A stretch of 64,000 nucleotides of DNA from Acidimicrobiaceae bacterium (lineage in GTDB: Bacteria; Actinomycetota; Acidimicrobiia; Acidimicrobiales; RAAP-2): positions 89,358-153,357 of the forward strand of contig PMFA01000021.1 of NCBI GenBank assembly GCA_003155915.1, given 5' to 3'. The notes beneath the pieces were generated by a model, which saw only the letters and a list, made by a program, of their open reading frames with translations, did not search any database and was not told where the DNA came from. Made by a program: the position numbers and the translations under genes. Every line of letters begins with the position of its first letter. Position 1 is the stretch's first letter. Positions 26,393-34,404 of the stretch are shown piece after piece.

Positions 26393-27691
26393 TTACTGCG
26401 CCGGACCAGTTCCCAGTACGACGCTGATTGATTTGGCGACGCCGCTGAGGTTCAGGTAGTCGAGGTGAATCGTGTCGCCCGGCTTCTTCGTCAACAGGAT
26501 CGTCTGGAGAGCACTGCCCGTCGTCGCGGACTGTCCGTCGATTGACGTGATGACGTCACCGGCCACGAGTCCCGCCTTATTGGCGGGTGTCCCGGCGACG
26601 GTGCCGGCGATGGTGACGCCGCTCGAGGAGTTCGCGCTCCCGCCGACGGCGGTGGTCGAATCAAATTCGACGCCTAAGAATGCCGTCGCACCGATGTGGA
26701 CCCCCGAGGTGGCGGCGTCATCGCGAATCGACGTGGCGATCGACAGCGCCGTGTTGATGGGGATCGCGTAGCCGCGGTCACCCGACGTGTTGCCCGGGTT
26801 GAAACCGAAGCCGCCGTTGAGGTCTGAGCCCGCGGTGTCCATGCCGACAACTTCGCCCTTGTCATTCACCAGCGGTCCACCGGAGTCACCGGGCACGATG
26901 GCGGCGTTCACTTCAATGAGCCCGTTGAGGTGCTCGGACCCGGCCGGATTCGTCTCGTCGCCCGCGGTGATCGCTTGGTCGAGGGCGACGACGGTGCCCG
27001 CGACGTAGGACGGCGTGCCTCCGAGTCCTTCGGCGTTGCCGATGCCCACGATCTTCTCGCCCGAGGAGACGTTGTCGGAGTTCACGGTCTTGATCGTCGT
27101 TAGTCCACTCGCGCCCTTCAATTGGATGAGCGCTACGTCCTCGGAGAGGTCGTAGCCAACGACGGTGCCGACGTAGGTCGTGTTGGTGGCTACGTCGCGC
27201 ACTGACAACGTCGCGGCGTCCTCGACGACGTGGTTATTGGTGAGGACCAGACCGTTCGAGGTCAAGATCATGCCCGTGCCTTCGGCGGTGCCGTTCTGGC
27301 TGGCGAAGGTCGACGTGATGTCGACCAGGCCGGGGTCCACTTTCTTGGCGACCTTGGCCGCGGCAGCGTCGGCCTTGGTGTTCTGCGGCGTGGTCGTCGG
27401 GAATTGGAAGGACGGTGAGTTGCCGTTGCCGACACCGCCCGAAGGAAAGGTGGGGAAGGTGAACCTCGGTGCGGCGGAACGTATTGGCGCCGGCTTCACG
27501 ACGTCGTGTCCGAGGATGAAGCCCATCGCGCCAATCGCCAGCACCAGCACGAGCACGCTGAACGCTCTCGCGAGTCGCCACTTTGTCCGGCTCACGGTGA
27601 CGGTCTTGACCGGCGTCTCGGGACTCGCGACCTCTTCGTGAGATGGATCTGCTGGGGATGGAACTGCGGGGCTTTCGTCGTCCCAATCCAT
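26393..27691 (-). CDS. Membrane-anchored HtrA-type serine protease with PDZ domain
   Basis: DegP/HtrA-like protease (432 aa). A cytoplasmic N-terminus and one membrane helix (~residues 40-62) are followed by a Pro/Ser linker, a trypsin-like domain with His in TNNHVVEDA, Asp in DVALIQL and Ser in GDSGGPLVN, and one C-terminal PDZ domain with AGLVAGDVITSIDGQ. The frame begins five codons earlier, but AAGGAGGT is spaced for the ATG at 27,691, giving MDWDDES. The expected role is degradation of misfolded envelope proteins. It is transcribed alone. Confidence 0.92.
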   Translation of the reverse strand: MDWDDESPAVPSPADPSHEEVASPETPVKTVTVSRTKWRLARAFSVLVLVLAIGAMGFILGHDVVKPAPIRSAAPRFTFPTFPSGGVGNGNSPSFQFPTTTPQNTKADAAAAKVAKKVDPGLVDITSTFASQNGTAEGTGMILTSNGLVLTNNHVVEDAATLSVRDVATNTTYVGTVVGYDLSEDVALIQLKGASGLTTIKTVNSDNVSSGEKIVGIGNAEGLGGTPSYVAGTVVALDQAITAGDETNPAGSEHLNGLIEVNAAIVPGDSGGPLVNDKGEVVGMDTAGSDLNGGFGFNPGNTSGDRGYAIPINTALSIATSIRDDAATSGVHIGATAFLGVEFDSTTAVGGSANSSSGVTIAGTVAGTPANKAGLVAGDVITSIDGQSATTGSALQTILLTKKPGDTIHLDYLNLSGVAKSISVVLGTGPAQ

Positions 27692-27884
27692 TGGGACCTC
27701 CTTCATTGCGCGATCAATTCGAACTTCAGTATCAGGGTCGAAGGTGAACAGGTTCTAGTGGAAACCTAAGAAGTGACTAAATCGTCTCACGTTAAGCGTA
27801 TTGGACCGAGGGATCCCGCGCGCCGTGAGTGGTCGCATCGTGAAGAATGGGTCGAAATGAACCGGCGATCGATTTTCGAGCGAG

Positions 27885-28409
27885 ATGACTGACCGACTGC
27901 TCTTGGTCGGCATGATGGCGGTCGGAAAGACCACCGTCGGAGAGCTCTGCGCTAAGAAACTCGGGTGGTCATTCCTCGATTCCGATGCCCAACTTTTGGC
28001 CGAGACGGGCCGTACGGCTCAGGAGATCTTCGACAGCGAGGGCGACGAAGCGCTTCGAACCTTGGAGAGTCACGTGCTCGCCGAGGCGATCGCCCAGCCC
28101 CTTCCGGTCGTGATCGCGGTCGCCGGAGGCGTCGTTCTCTCCGAGGCCAATCGATCGTTGCTGGAGCGCTCCGGCGTCGTCGTATGGCTACGCGCGACGA
28201 TCGCCACGCTGAGCGAACGAGTCGAACACGGGGGAGTGAGACCGCGCCTCGGCGCGGATCCGGCGCAGTCACTGCGCGATCTCTATCTCACCCGTCATCC
28301 CCTCTACGCCTCGGTCGCCGGATTCGTCATCGACGTCGATGATTTACCGCCCGAAGAAGTGGTCGCGCGCATCTTCGACGACACCGGTCTGGGTGACGTC
28401 GAGCAGTAG
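27885..28409 (+). CDS. aroK: Shikimate kinase
   Basis: P-loop kinase (174 aa) phosphorylating shikimate in aromatic amino-acid synthesis. The Walker A is GMMAVGKTT (residues 9-17), the DSD pair follows the second strand, EALRTLE matches the substrate-binding Arg region, and VRPRLG is the lid arginine motif. The usual GGG substrate motif reads AGG here (VIAVAGGVVL). No other shikimate-pathway gene is adjacent, although aroK normally pairs with aroB or aroC, so a related kinase function cannot be fully excluded. Confidence 0.78.
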   Translation: MTDRLLLVGMMAVGKTTVGELCAKKLGWSFLDSDAQLLAETGRTAQEIFDSEGDEALRTLESHVLAEAIAQPLPVVIAVAGGVVLSEANRSLLERSGVVVWLRATIATLSERVEHGGVRPRLGADPAQSLRDLYLTRHPLYASVAGFVIDVDDLPPEEVVARIFDDTGLGDVEQ

Positions 28410-28460
28410 GGCGTAGATGACCGACGGGGCACCTCGTATCGGTCGGAAGTAGTTTTTGCT

Positions 28461-29054
28461 ATGGCTCCGCTGGCGTATTCCGACCTCGGAGCGAAGTACG
28501 CCTTCTTCGTGGTGCTCGCAATGTTCGGGGCCTCGGAGTGGAGCATTCGACTTCGGAGTCGGATGAACCATGGTGGCACGCGACTTGACCGTGGCAGCAT
28601 CGTCGTCGTCATCGTCACGGCCGTGCTCGGCGTCGCCGCGGCGTTCGCCCTCGCGGCTGGCGTGCAGTCCGCCGGCATCAGAACGGCGCGTTGGCCGGTC
28701 TTTCTCATCGGCCTCGCCGTCATCATTCTCGGGATGGCACTTCGACGGTGGGCCGTCCTCGCCCTGGGCCAGTTCTTTACGGTCCAGGTTCAGGTGCGCA
28801 GTGGTCAAACGGTCGTCGACACCGGTCCCTATCGCTTCGTGCGCCACCCTTCGTACACCGCGATCATCATGTCCTTCGTCGGCATCGGGGTCGCGCTGGA
28901 AAACTGGCTGTCACTCGTGGTCATCATCGTCGTACCGACGATCGGACTGATCATTCGGATTCGTGTCGAAGAGCGCGCCCTACTCAACGCGCTCGGCGAG
29001 CCGTACCGAGAGTTCTCCCAGAGTCGTGCTCGAATCATTCCCAAGGTGTGGTGA
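28461..29054 (+). CDS. Isoprenylcysteine methyltransferase-like membrane protein
   Basis: Integral membrane methyltransferase of the ICMT/PEMT superfamily (197 aa), with about five membrane helices. The SAM-binding signature is GPYRFVRHPSYTAII, followed by RVEERALLNALGEPYREF near the C-terminus. Bacterial members methylate small lipophilic or thiol substrates; the exact one is unknown. TAGTTT ends five bases before the ATG, another leaderless-type start. It lies at the left edge of the tRNA-repeat region, and a second family member is at 38,972-39,700. Confidence 0.82.
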   Translation: MAPLAYSDLGAKYAFFVVLAMFGASEWSIRLRSRMNHGGTRLDRGSIVVVIVTAVLGVAAAFALAAGVQSAGIRTARWPVFLIGLAVIILGMALRRWAVLALGQFFTVQVQVRSGQTVVDTGPYRFVRHPSYTAIIMSFVGIGVALENWLSLVVIIVVPTIGLIIRIRVEERALLNALGEPYREFSQSRARIIPKVW

Positions 29055-29097
29055 GTGGGTTCGGCGTAGTCGGTTTCGCGTCGTCGCGTTCGCAATG

Positions 29098-29152
29098 TGG
29101 CGCTCCACGCGAGTCGAACCTGCGCGCACGGTTTCGAAGGCCAATGCTCTCT
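29098..29152 (-). repeat. Degenerate copy of the tRNA-Arg 3' half
   Basis: Contains GAGTCGAACCTGCGC and GGCCAATGCTCT in the same order and nearly the same spacing as the intact tRNA-Arg at 40,005-40,079, but with several mismatches and broken T-stem and acceptor pairing. It is best read as an old attachment-site remnant. Confidence 0.5.
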
Positions 29153-29243
29153 CGCCCGATTCTGCTCACGATGGCAAGGCAAGAACCTATCCGCCAAGGT
29201 TGCTCGCGCGTCGAACACGAAGGCGTGGCTGGGCAACTAGTTG

Positions 29244-29834
29244 CTAAACAATCCGCGTCCAGGGGTGGTCGGGAGGCAGACGACAAAATAGCCAATCGTG
29301 ACGTTCTGCATCCAAGATCGGAATCACCTCACGCGCATCAGTCTCGTCTTTGTCCCGGATGTCCTTGCTCTTGAAGAGCAGTTGAATCTCGGGTGCCAGA
29401 TACGGGACGCCTTCGGAGGAATTCAAAACTGCTGACTTCCATTTCGCAACTATTTGAGGGTCTCGCCGGTAGATCCAATGCTCGTCATCTCCGTCGCCAA
29501 CGGTCACGTCGAGACACCAAGGCTGGAGCGGATCCTTCCGGCACCACAAATTATTTTCATGTCTCTCAGAATTGAGGGCCCTATCTCGCCAAGTGGACAG
29601 TATTCCCGCGGCAGCAACTTGGACGTCCCATGACTTGGTGACCGTTCGAAGTTGGGCCACATCACGCCGAAGGACTCCTACGTCCGTGTCCCCATGTGCT
29701 CGCCAGGAACGTCCGACAAAGAGATCGAGGGCACGTCCGCCACTAATCCACCATCGAAACGGGGCCTTCGCAAAGACGGCCTGCACCTCCGACACCGAGA
29801 GTGCGTCCCATGGCCCGTATTCGTCCGCACTCAC
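29244..29834 (-). CDS. ANT(2'')-like nucleotidyltransferase
   Basis: Nucleotidyltransferase-fold protein (196 aa) resembling the aminoglycoside-2''-adenylyltransferase-type family. The core motif RWWISGGRALDLFVG is followed by HGDTDVGVLRRD, where the Asp pair would bind metal, then HENNLWCR, YRRDP and GVPYLAPEIQLLFKSK. The open frame extends to 30,146, but GTG 29,834 starts right before the domain and lies six bases after TATCGT. Relatives are often misannotated as transporters. A real antibiotic-modifying activity is not shown by sequence. It lies within the first segment of the tRNA-flanked island. Confidence 0.75.
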   Translation of the reverse strand: MSADEYGPWDALSVSEVQAVFAKAPFRWWISGGRALDLFVGRSWRAHGDTDVGVLRRDVAQLRTVTKSWDVQVAAAGILSTWRDRALNSERHENNLWCRKDPLQPWCLDVTVGDGDDEHWIYRRDPQIVAKWKSAVLNSSEGVPYLAPEIQLLFKSKDIRDKDETDAREVIPILDAERHDWLFCRLPPDHPWTRIV

Positions 29835-30005
29835 GAGACAACGATAATGAGATTGTGGCCAAGGCAATGATCTCCATCGCACCAAATAAATGCGAGAGAA
29901 GCCATCGAACACAGGTGTTCGCGAGCGCCCTCGGCCGACCCGTCTCACGTGCGCGGACGCTTCGATGCGATGGAACTTCGAGCGCCTGTTAGCGTCGAAT
30001 CCGCC

Positions 30006-31034
30006 ATGAAGACCCCTTTGACTTCTTCTCCAAATCCCCGACGCTTGTGGATGCGCTGGACGACGGCGGCCCTGGCTGCACTGGTACTCACTGGGGGTCA
30101 GTTCGCAAAGATTGACGCCGGATCGGCTTCGTCGCTCAACTCGCACGTCAATCGAGTTGCGTTGACAAAATCATCGCAGTTGGCACCGAGCCCACTGTCA
30201 CGCCCGACACGAAGTAAATCTTCGAAGTCAAAAGTCTCGTTGGACACTCCCGTTGCCGATAATGCTGCGTTTCGTCTGCCCTCGCGCGGGTGCGGTTTCA
30301 CTCCGGTGTCAGCGCTGGTGCGAGCGAGCACCTCGACATCAACGACAACTCCTCATCACGCGCCGTTCGCACTGGGCCACTGTCGACTTCTCGAAATTGG
30401 CGACTCACTAGGTGACGACCTCGAATACGGCATTCGACATGAACTTCAGTTCACGCCGGGATTAAAATTTATCCAACGCAACAAAACGTCGACCGGTCTT
30501 TCCGCGTCGTGGTTTTACAACTGGCCGGCCCATCTGAAGTCAGACTTGCACGACTACCATCCCAATCTCGTTGTCATCATGTTTGGTGCGAACGATGAGC
30601 AGGCACTTTCCGTCCATGGGGCGTCGCAACCGTTCGGTTCACCGAAGTGGCGTAACGCCTATATCGCGCGCGTTCGTCGGATCGATCGAATGGTGACCAA
30701 GGCGGGCGCGTACGCGTTCTGGGTCGGTCTTCCAATCGCCGCGCCGAAGAGTTACCGCCAAGGTCTTCGGGCGCTCAACGCCATTTACAGCCAAGTGGCC
30801 ACGTCGACGCCCGGCGTCACGTTCCAGCCGATGTGGCATCTCTTGGCCACGAAAGGCGGCAACTACCGGGGAGGTGCCGTCGTGAACAAGGTGCAAAGTG
30901 CACTGCGATTGTCCGACGGCATTCATTTCACCTCGACCGGTGAACTTGTCATTGGCACCTTCGTAGCTCGGCAGCTGGCGACGGTCTATAACGTGAAACT
31001 CCGCCCCGAGGAGCCTGCGTACATCGACCGATAA
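30006..31034 (+). CDS. SGNH hydrolase-like (DUF459-type) secreted protein
   Basis: Exported or anchored protein (342 aa) with an N-terminal hydrophobic segment (WTTAALAALVLTGG), a Ser/Thr-rich spacer, and an SGNH/GDSL-like domain from about residue 125. Block I is EIGDSLGDDL, block III is MFGANDEQ, and block V carries Asp and His in SDGIHFT. This resembles DUF459 proteins, which are often found with cell-envelope acyltransferases. The ATG at 30,006 is chosen because the signal-like segment follows it; upstream in-frame starts exist. The likely role is O-deacylation or acyl transfer in the envelope. Confidence 0.72.
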   Translation: MKTPLTSSPNPRRLWMRWTTAALAALVLTGGQFAKIDAGSASSLNSHVNRVALTKSSQLAPSPLSRPTRSKSSKSKVSLDTPVADNAAFRLPSRGCGFTPVSALVRASTSTSTTTPHHAPFALGHCRLLEIGDSLGDDLEYGIRHELQFTPGLKFIQRNKTSTGLSASWFYNWPAHLKSDLHDYHPNLVVIMFGANDEQALSVHGASQPFGSPKWRNAYIARVRRIDRMVTKAGAYAFWVGLPIAAPKSYRQGLRALNAIYSQVATSTPGVTFQPMWHLLATKGGNYRGGAVVNKVQSALRLSDGIHFTSTGELVIGTFVARQLATVYNVKLRPEEPAYIDR

Positions 31035-31280
31035 GTTCGCGCGGCGCTGGCGTTGCCATCTACTCAGCGTCGTGGGAAGCGAGGACGACAGCGACGAATG
31101 ACCTCCGCATCGAGGGGCTCGGTGCTGCCCACAACACTTCGGATCTTGACGAGGCGGTTCCAAGGGCATTCGGCCATGAGCGGCCCACGGTTCGAACGGG
31201 CTGGCCGTAACTGACTACTTATTCAAGAGGCCGAAAATCCCGTGTGTGTGGCGAGCAAATCCGTGTCGACGCACTTGGCA
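31035..31280. other. Intergenic region left of attachment-like repeat
   Basis: No gene supported. It contains GAGCGGCCCACGGTTC at 31,178-31,193, which recurs exactly at 39,889-39,904, each about 90-100 bases before a tRNA-Arg 3' sequence. Confidence 0.5.
31178..31193. repeat. 16-bp direct repeat, copy 1
   Basis: Identical to 39,889-39,904. With weaker similarity continuing to the right (a shared ATTTTCGG on the minus strand), it suggests that a longer stretch flanking the tRNA site was duplicated. Confidence 0.6.
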
Positions 31281-31333
31281 CTTGGTGCCCCCGACAGGAG
31301 TCGAACCTGCGCACATGGCTTCGGGGGCCAATG
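31281..31333 (-). repeat. 53-bp copy of tRNA-Arg 3' part (candidate att site)
   Basis: Matches 40,003-40,055 at 52 of 53 positions, covering the 3' CCA, T arm, variable loop and anticodon region of tRNA-Arg(CCG), then diverges abruptly. It cannot be a tRNA because the D arm and 5' acceptor are missing. This is the classic product of integration at a tRNA 3' end. Confidence 0.8.
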
Positions 31334-31336
31334 GTC

Positions 31337-31355
31337 AAAAACGGGGGCAACCCCC
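31337..31355 (-). terminator. Rho-independent terminator for the two-component genes
   Basis: On the minus strand GGGGG-TTG-CCCCC (31,343-31,355) is followed by G and five T (31,337-31,341). It lies about 120 bases after the histidine kinase stop. Confidence 0.6.
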
Positions 31356-31472
31356 ACTTATTATGAGGTCCATTGAGTATGCGACATTTCTCGTTGCGCC
31401 CTCGTTGCCCACAGTACGCCCATGTCCTGAGAAACGAGGTCCGGGCTCAACTGCGACTAAATCCGGCCAGTT

Positions 31473-32912
31473 CTAATTGCGGTCGAGTGCACCACTGGGG
31501 AGATCCGCACTGTCTCGGTTGGTTACGGACAGCGCCCGACGATCGCTCCCTCGCCGAGGAAAACTCACGCTCACGCGCGTGCCTGTCGCGACGTCCGACG
31601 CGAAGGTGACTGCTCCTTGGTGTGCATCGACAATGCCTCGCACGATGGCGAGGCCCAATCCTGCCCCCGCCCGGGATCGACTTGGATCGGCTTGCCAGAA
31701 GCGATCGAAGGCGCGCGCTGCGTCCTCGGGGGTCATGCCGGGACCTGAGTCCTTCACTTCGAGCACTACATTGTCCCCGCGTTCGAAGACGCGGACCGTC
31801 ACTCGAGCGTCGTTCGACGTGTGGCGAATCGCATTGCTGACTAGGTTGACAGCCACTTGGCGGAGACTGGCCTCATCACCCTTAACGATCGCGGAAGAGG
31901 GCGCATCAAGCACGACGTTGCGCGTGGGGTCGGTGGTTACGACGTCGGCCACGACGTCTCGGATCACGCGCCCCAAATCGACTTGAACATTGTCAAGGGG
32001 CCGGCCTTCGTCGAGTCGAGCCAAGAGCAGCAGATCTTCAACGAGGCGCCCCATCTGGGCGCCGGAAGCACCAATGCGGTGAATGGCCTCATCGCGCTGA
32101 ACGCCACTTCTCAACTCGCCTCGGCGCCAGAGTTCGGTAATGCCCAGAATTACCGAAACCGGCGTGCGAAGCTCGTGCGACGCATCGGCGACGAACTGTC
32201 GGAGGTGCGATTCCAGGTCCTGCTGCTCGTCGAGCATCATGTTGAAGGCGCGCGCGAGCTTTCCAGCTTCAGTCCCTTGTTGTCCTCCCGCGACGCGCCT
32301 CGTTCGGTCACCTTCGACGATGGCTTCGGCGACCTCAGTGACTTCGGCAATCGGGCGCAGTCCGAGCCGCGTTATCCAAATCCCCGTTGCGGTGAGTACG
32401 GCAAGAATGATGACACCCGTCAAGAGTAGGGAGAGCTGCAAAAACCTCATTGTCGCGTTGACCTGGTTGAGCGGCACCGCAACGAGTATCTCGGAGTGAG
32501 CATGCGGCAACGTGACGCGAATTGCCCTCCACGAAAGTGAACCTGTCGTTGATCTCACGGTGACGATTGTCGCGTGGCGGAGCGACGTCGTGTTCTTCGT
32601 CGGAAGATCAGGTGCCGCGTGCTTGGTGCCGAGCGGTGTGGAGAGGACCCTTCGAGTGCCGTTGGTAATGATCGCCAAGTAGAGCGCGCTGTAGTGATTG
32701 GCGTTGAAGACTGGAGGGGTGGAGCCGCTCGACGGCTGCGTTGGCGGCTTGGCGTTCCCCGCGATTCTCGATGCTGGGAGAAATGTCTCGAGTTGCTGAT
32801 CGACCTGTCGTATCTCTGAAGCCCGTACCGAATGAACCAACATCAGACCCAGGAGCGTAGCGACCACGATGAAGACCATCGTGGCGCTCAGTAGTCTGAC
32901 GCGGAGCTTCAT
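31473..32912 (-). CDS. Sensor histidine kinase
   Basis: Transmembrane sensor kinase (479 aa) of the EnvZ/PhoR-like type. Helix 1 is ~residues 8-26, an extracytoplasmic sensor of about 130 residues follows, helix 2 is ~160-182, then HAMP (LGLRPIAEVTEVAEAI), the H-box ASHELRTPVSVILG, N-box NLVSNAIRHT, G1 DSGPGM and G2 GAGLGLAIVRGI. It follows the response regulator by four bases in one operon. Divergent placement next to the MacAB-like efflux operon suggests it controls that operon in response to an envelope signal. Confidence 0.93.
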   Translation of the reverse strand: MKLRVRLLSATMVFIVVATLLGLMLVHSVRASEIRQVDQQLETFLPASRIAGNAKPPTQPSSGSTPPVFNANHYSALYLAIITNGTRRVLSTPLGTKHAAPDLPTKNTTSLRHATIVTVRSTTGSLSWRAIRVTLPHAHSEILVAVPLNQVNATMRFLQLSLLLTGVIILAVLTATGIWITRLGLRPIAEVTEVAEAIVEGDRTRRVAGGQQGTEAGKLARAFNMMLDEQQDLESHLRQFVADASHELRTPVSVILGITELWRRGELRSGVQRDEAIHRIGASGAQMGRLVEDLLLLARLDEGRPLDNVQVDLGRVIRDVVADVVTTDPTRNVVLDAPSSAIVKGDEASLRQVAVNLVSNAIRHTSNDARVTVRVFERGDNVVLEVKDSGPGMTPEDAARAFDRFWQADPSRSRAGAGLGLAIVRGIVDAHQGAVTFASDVATGTRVSVSFPRRGSDRRALSVTNRDSADLPSGALDRN

Positions 32913-32916
32913 CTCG

Positions 32917-33597
32917 TCACTCTCGTTCGAGTCGGTAACCGATGCTCCGCACCGTTCGAATCATCGATGGCGGTGACGTATCGATCTTCTTGCGAAGTTG
33001 GGACACGAAGGATTCGACAATCGTGGGGTCCCCCTCGTAGCTGTAGCTCCAGACGTGATCAAGAATCTGCCAACGGCTCAACACCGTTCCGGCGTTTGAC
33101 ATGAGGAAGCGCAAGAGCCGAAATTCGGTCGGCGAAAGTTCAATGAGTTCGCCGTTCTTCGTCACCGTGTGGGATTCGTCATCCAGCGTGAGGTCATTGC
33201 ATCGCATCGGTTGATTCGCTGGGGTTTTGCCCACACGACGGAGCTTCGCGCGGATGCGCGCAATGAGCTCTTCGCCGCTGAACGGTTTGGCCAGGTAATC
33301 GTCACCCCCGATGACGAGACCTCGTACCTTGTCGCCGACCGAATCGGCAGCAGTGAGGAAGATGACCGGGATAGCGGAGCCCGCCTCTCTGAGTCGCTGA
33401 CAGACTTCGAATCCATTGAGGTCGGGAAGCATGACGTCGAGAACGATGAGGTCGGGCTTCCCGTCATCGAGGGCGAGGCGCAGAGCCTCCTTGCCGTTCT
33501 TCGCTCGCGTTGCGCTGAAGCCACCGAGCCGAAGCGTCGTCATGATGACGTAAGCCAGATTGTCGTCGTCCTCGACGGAAAGTATCTCGATGACCAC
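32917..33597 (-). CDS. OmpR/PhoB-family response regulator
   Basis: Response regulator (226 aa). The receiver domain has the acidic pair in SVEDDDN, the phosphoacceptor Asp in IVLDVMLP, and the Lys in YLAKPFS. The C-terminal winged helix includes LSPTEFRLLRFLMSN and RKKIDTSPPSMIRTVRSIGYRLE. The frame extends to 33,657; GTG 33,597 is chosen because the receiver fold starts right there and a CAAACT hexamer lies six bases upstream. It is divergent from the efflux operon, separated by about 165 bases that must hold both promoters. Confidence 0.92.
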   Translation of the reverse strand: MVIEILSVEDDDNLAYVIMTTLRLGGFSATRAKNGKEALRLALDDGKPDLIVLDVMLPDLNGFEVCQRLREAGSAIPVIFLTAADSVGDKVRGLVIGGDDYLAKPFSGEELIARIRAKLRRVGKTPANQPMRCNDLTLDDESHTVTKNGELIELSPTEFRLLRFLMSNAGTVLSRWQILDHVWSYSYEGDPTIVESFVSQLRKKIDTSPPSMIRTVRSIGYRLERE

Positions 33598-33762
33598 GGC
33601 CGAAGTTTGACAGGCGATTCTGGGGATTGCATAAGAGCCGGACATGGAGGGCCTCAATATATGAAGCCGGCGGCGTCACCGTCCACGCGTCAGATTCGAG
33701 TGTCCAGGTAACAATTATCGCGCGTTCACCGATTCTCCAGATTCTCCTCGCATACTGTCGCA

Positions 33763-34347
33763 ATGACCAACTCCTATTCGACTTCGCGCAAATCACACGG
33801 GCCGCGACGTGTCCGAGTCCGATTTTGTTCGGTGCTCGCCGTCGTGCTCGTCGTGGCACTTTCGGGAGGCGGACTCGTGGTTGGGGGAAGCGCCGCGTCG
33901 GCATCGTCCAATTCCGCGACGAAGGCTACGACCAAGAAGACCCTTAAGAAGTTCGAAAAGTGTCTCAAGAAGCATGGCGTCAAGATCTCACTCCCCGGTT
34001 CGGGCGGGCCGCCGGGCGGCGCCCCATCAGGGACGTTTCCTTCCGGCGGTGGCGCGCCAGGCGGCTTCAAGGTTGGCAAAAAGTTCCAAAAGGCCATCAA
34101 GGCGTGTTCTCTCCTACTGCCTGCGGGCTCGCAGTTTGGTGGTGGAACGGGATCTCCACCGAACGGGTCGACCGCGTTCGCAGCGTTTCGCAATTGCATG
34201 ACGCTGCACCACGTGACACTGGCAAAGGGATCGTACGGTGCTAAATCGTCATCATCCACTGTCACCCCCACCTCGAGTTCGAAGTACAAGAAGGCGTATT
34301 CGGCGTGCTCGTCGCTGCTACCCAAGTCGCCCTCTACGAGCACCTAG
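33763..34347 (+). CDS. Secreted protein with two Cys-helix repeats
   Basis: Exported protein (194 aa) with an N-terminal signal (RFCSVLAVVLVVALSGGGLVVGG). The mature part holds two similar modules, FEKCLKKHGVKI...KAIKACSLLLP (~63-120) and FRNCMTLHHVTL...KKAYSACSSLLP (~138-187), each with two cysteines, separated by Gly/Pro-rich linkers. Such proteins occur beside HlyD/MacB-type genes in actinobacteria. The pattern suggests a small periplasmic or surface component, perhaps metal- or ligand-binding. CATACT six bases before the ATG suggests a leaderless start. It is first in the efflux operon. Confidence 0.75.
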   Translation: MTNSYSTSRKSHGPRRVRVRFCSVLAVVLVVALSGGGLVVGGSAASASSNSATKATTKKTLKKFEKCLKKHGVKISLPGSGGPPGGAPSGTFPSGGGAPGGFKVGKKFQKAIKACSLLLPAGSQFGGGTGSPPNGSTAFAAFRNCMTLHHVTLAKGSYGAKSSSSTVTPTSSSKYKKAYSACSSLLPKSPSTST

Positions 34348-34404
34348 TCGGGTCACAGATGCGAACCTTCCCCCTTCAGACATCTATTTCATGGAGATAT
34401 TGAC

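Noticed and set aside
29090-29175. A second functional tRNA at the degenerate repeat
   Set aside because: The T stem and acceptor stem do not pair properly; it is better explained as a decayed tRNA fragment.
31246-31476. Short plus-strand frame across the tRNA-like repeat
   Set aside because: It translates tRNA-derived sequence and a terminator hairpin; no evidence of a gene.
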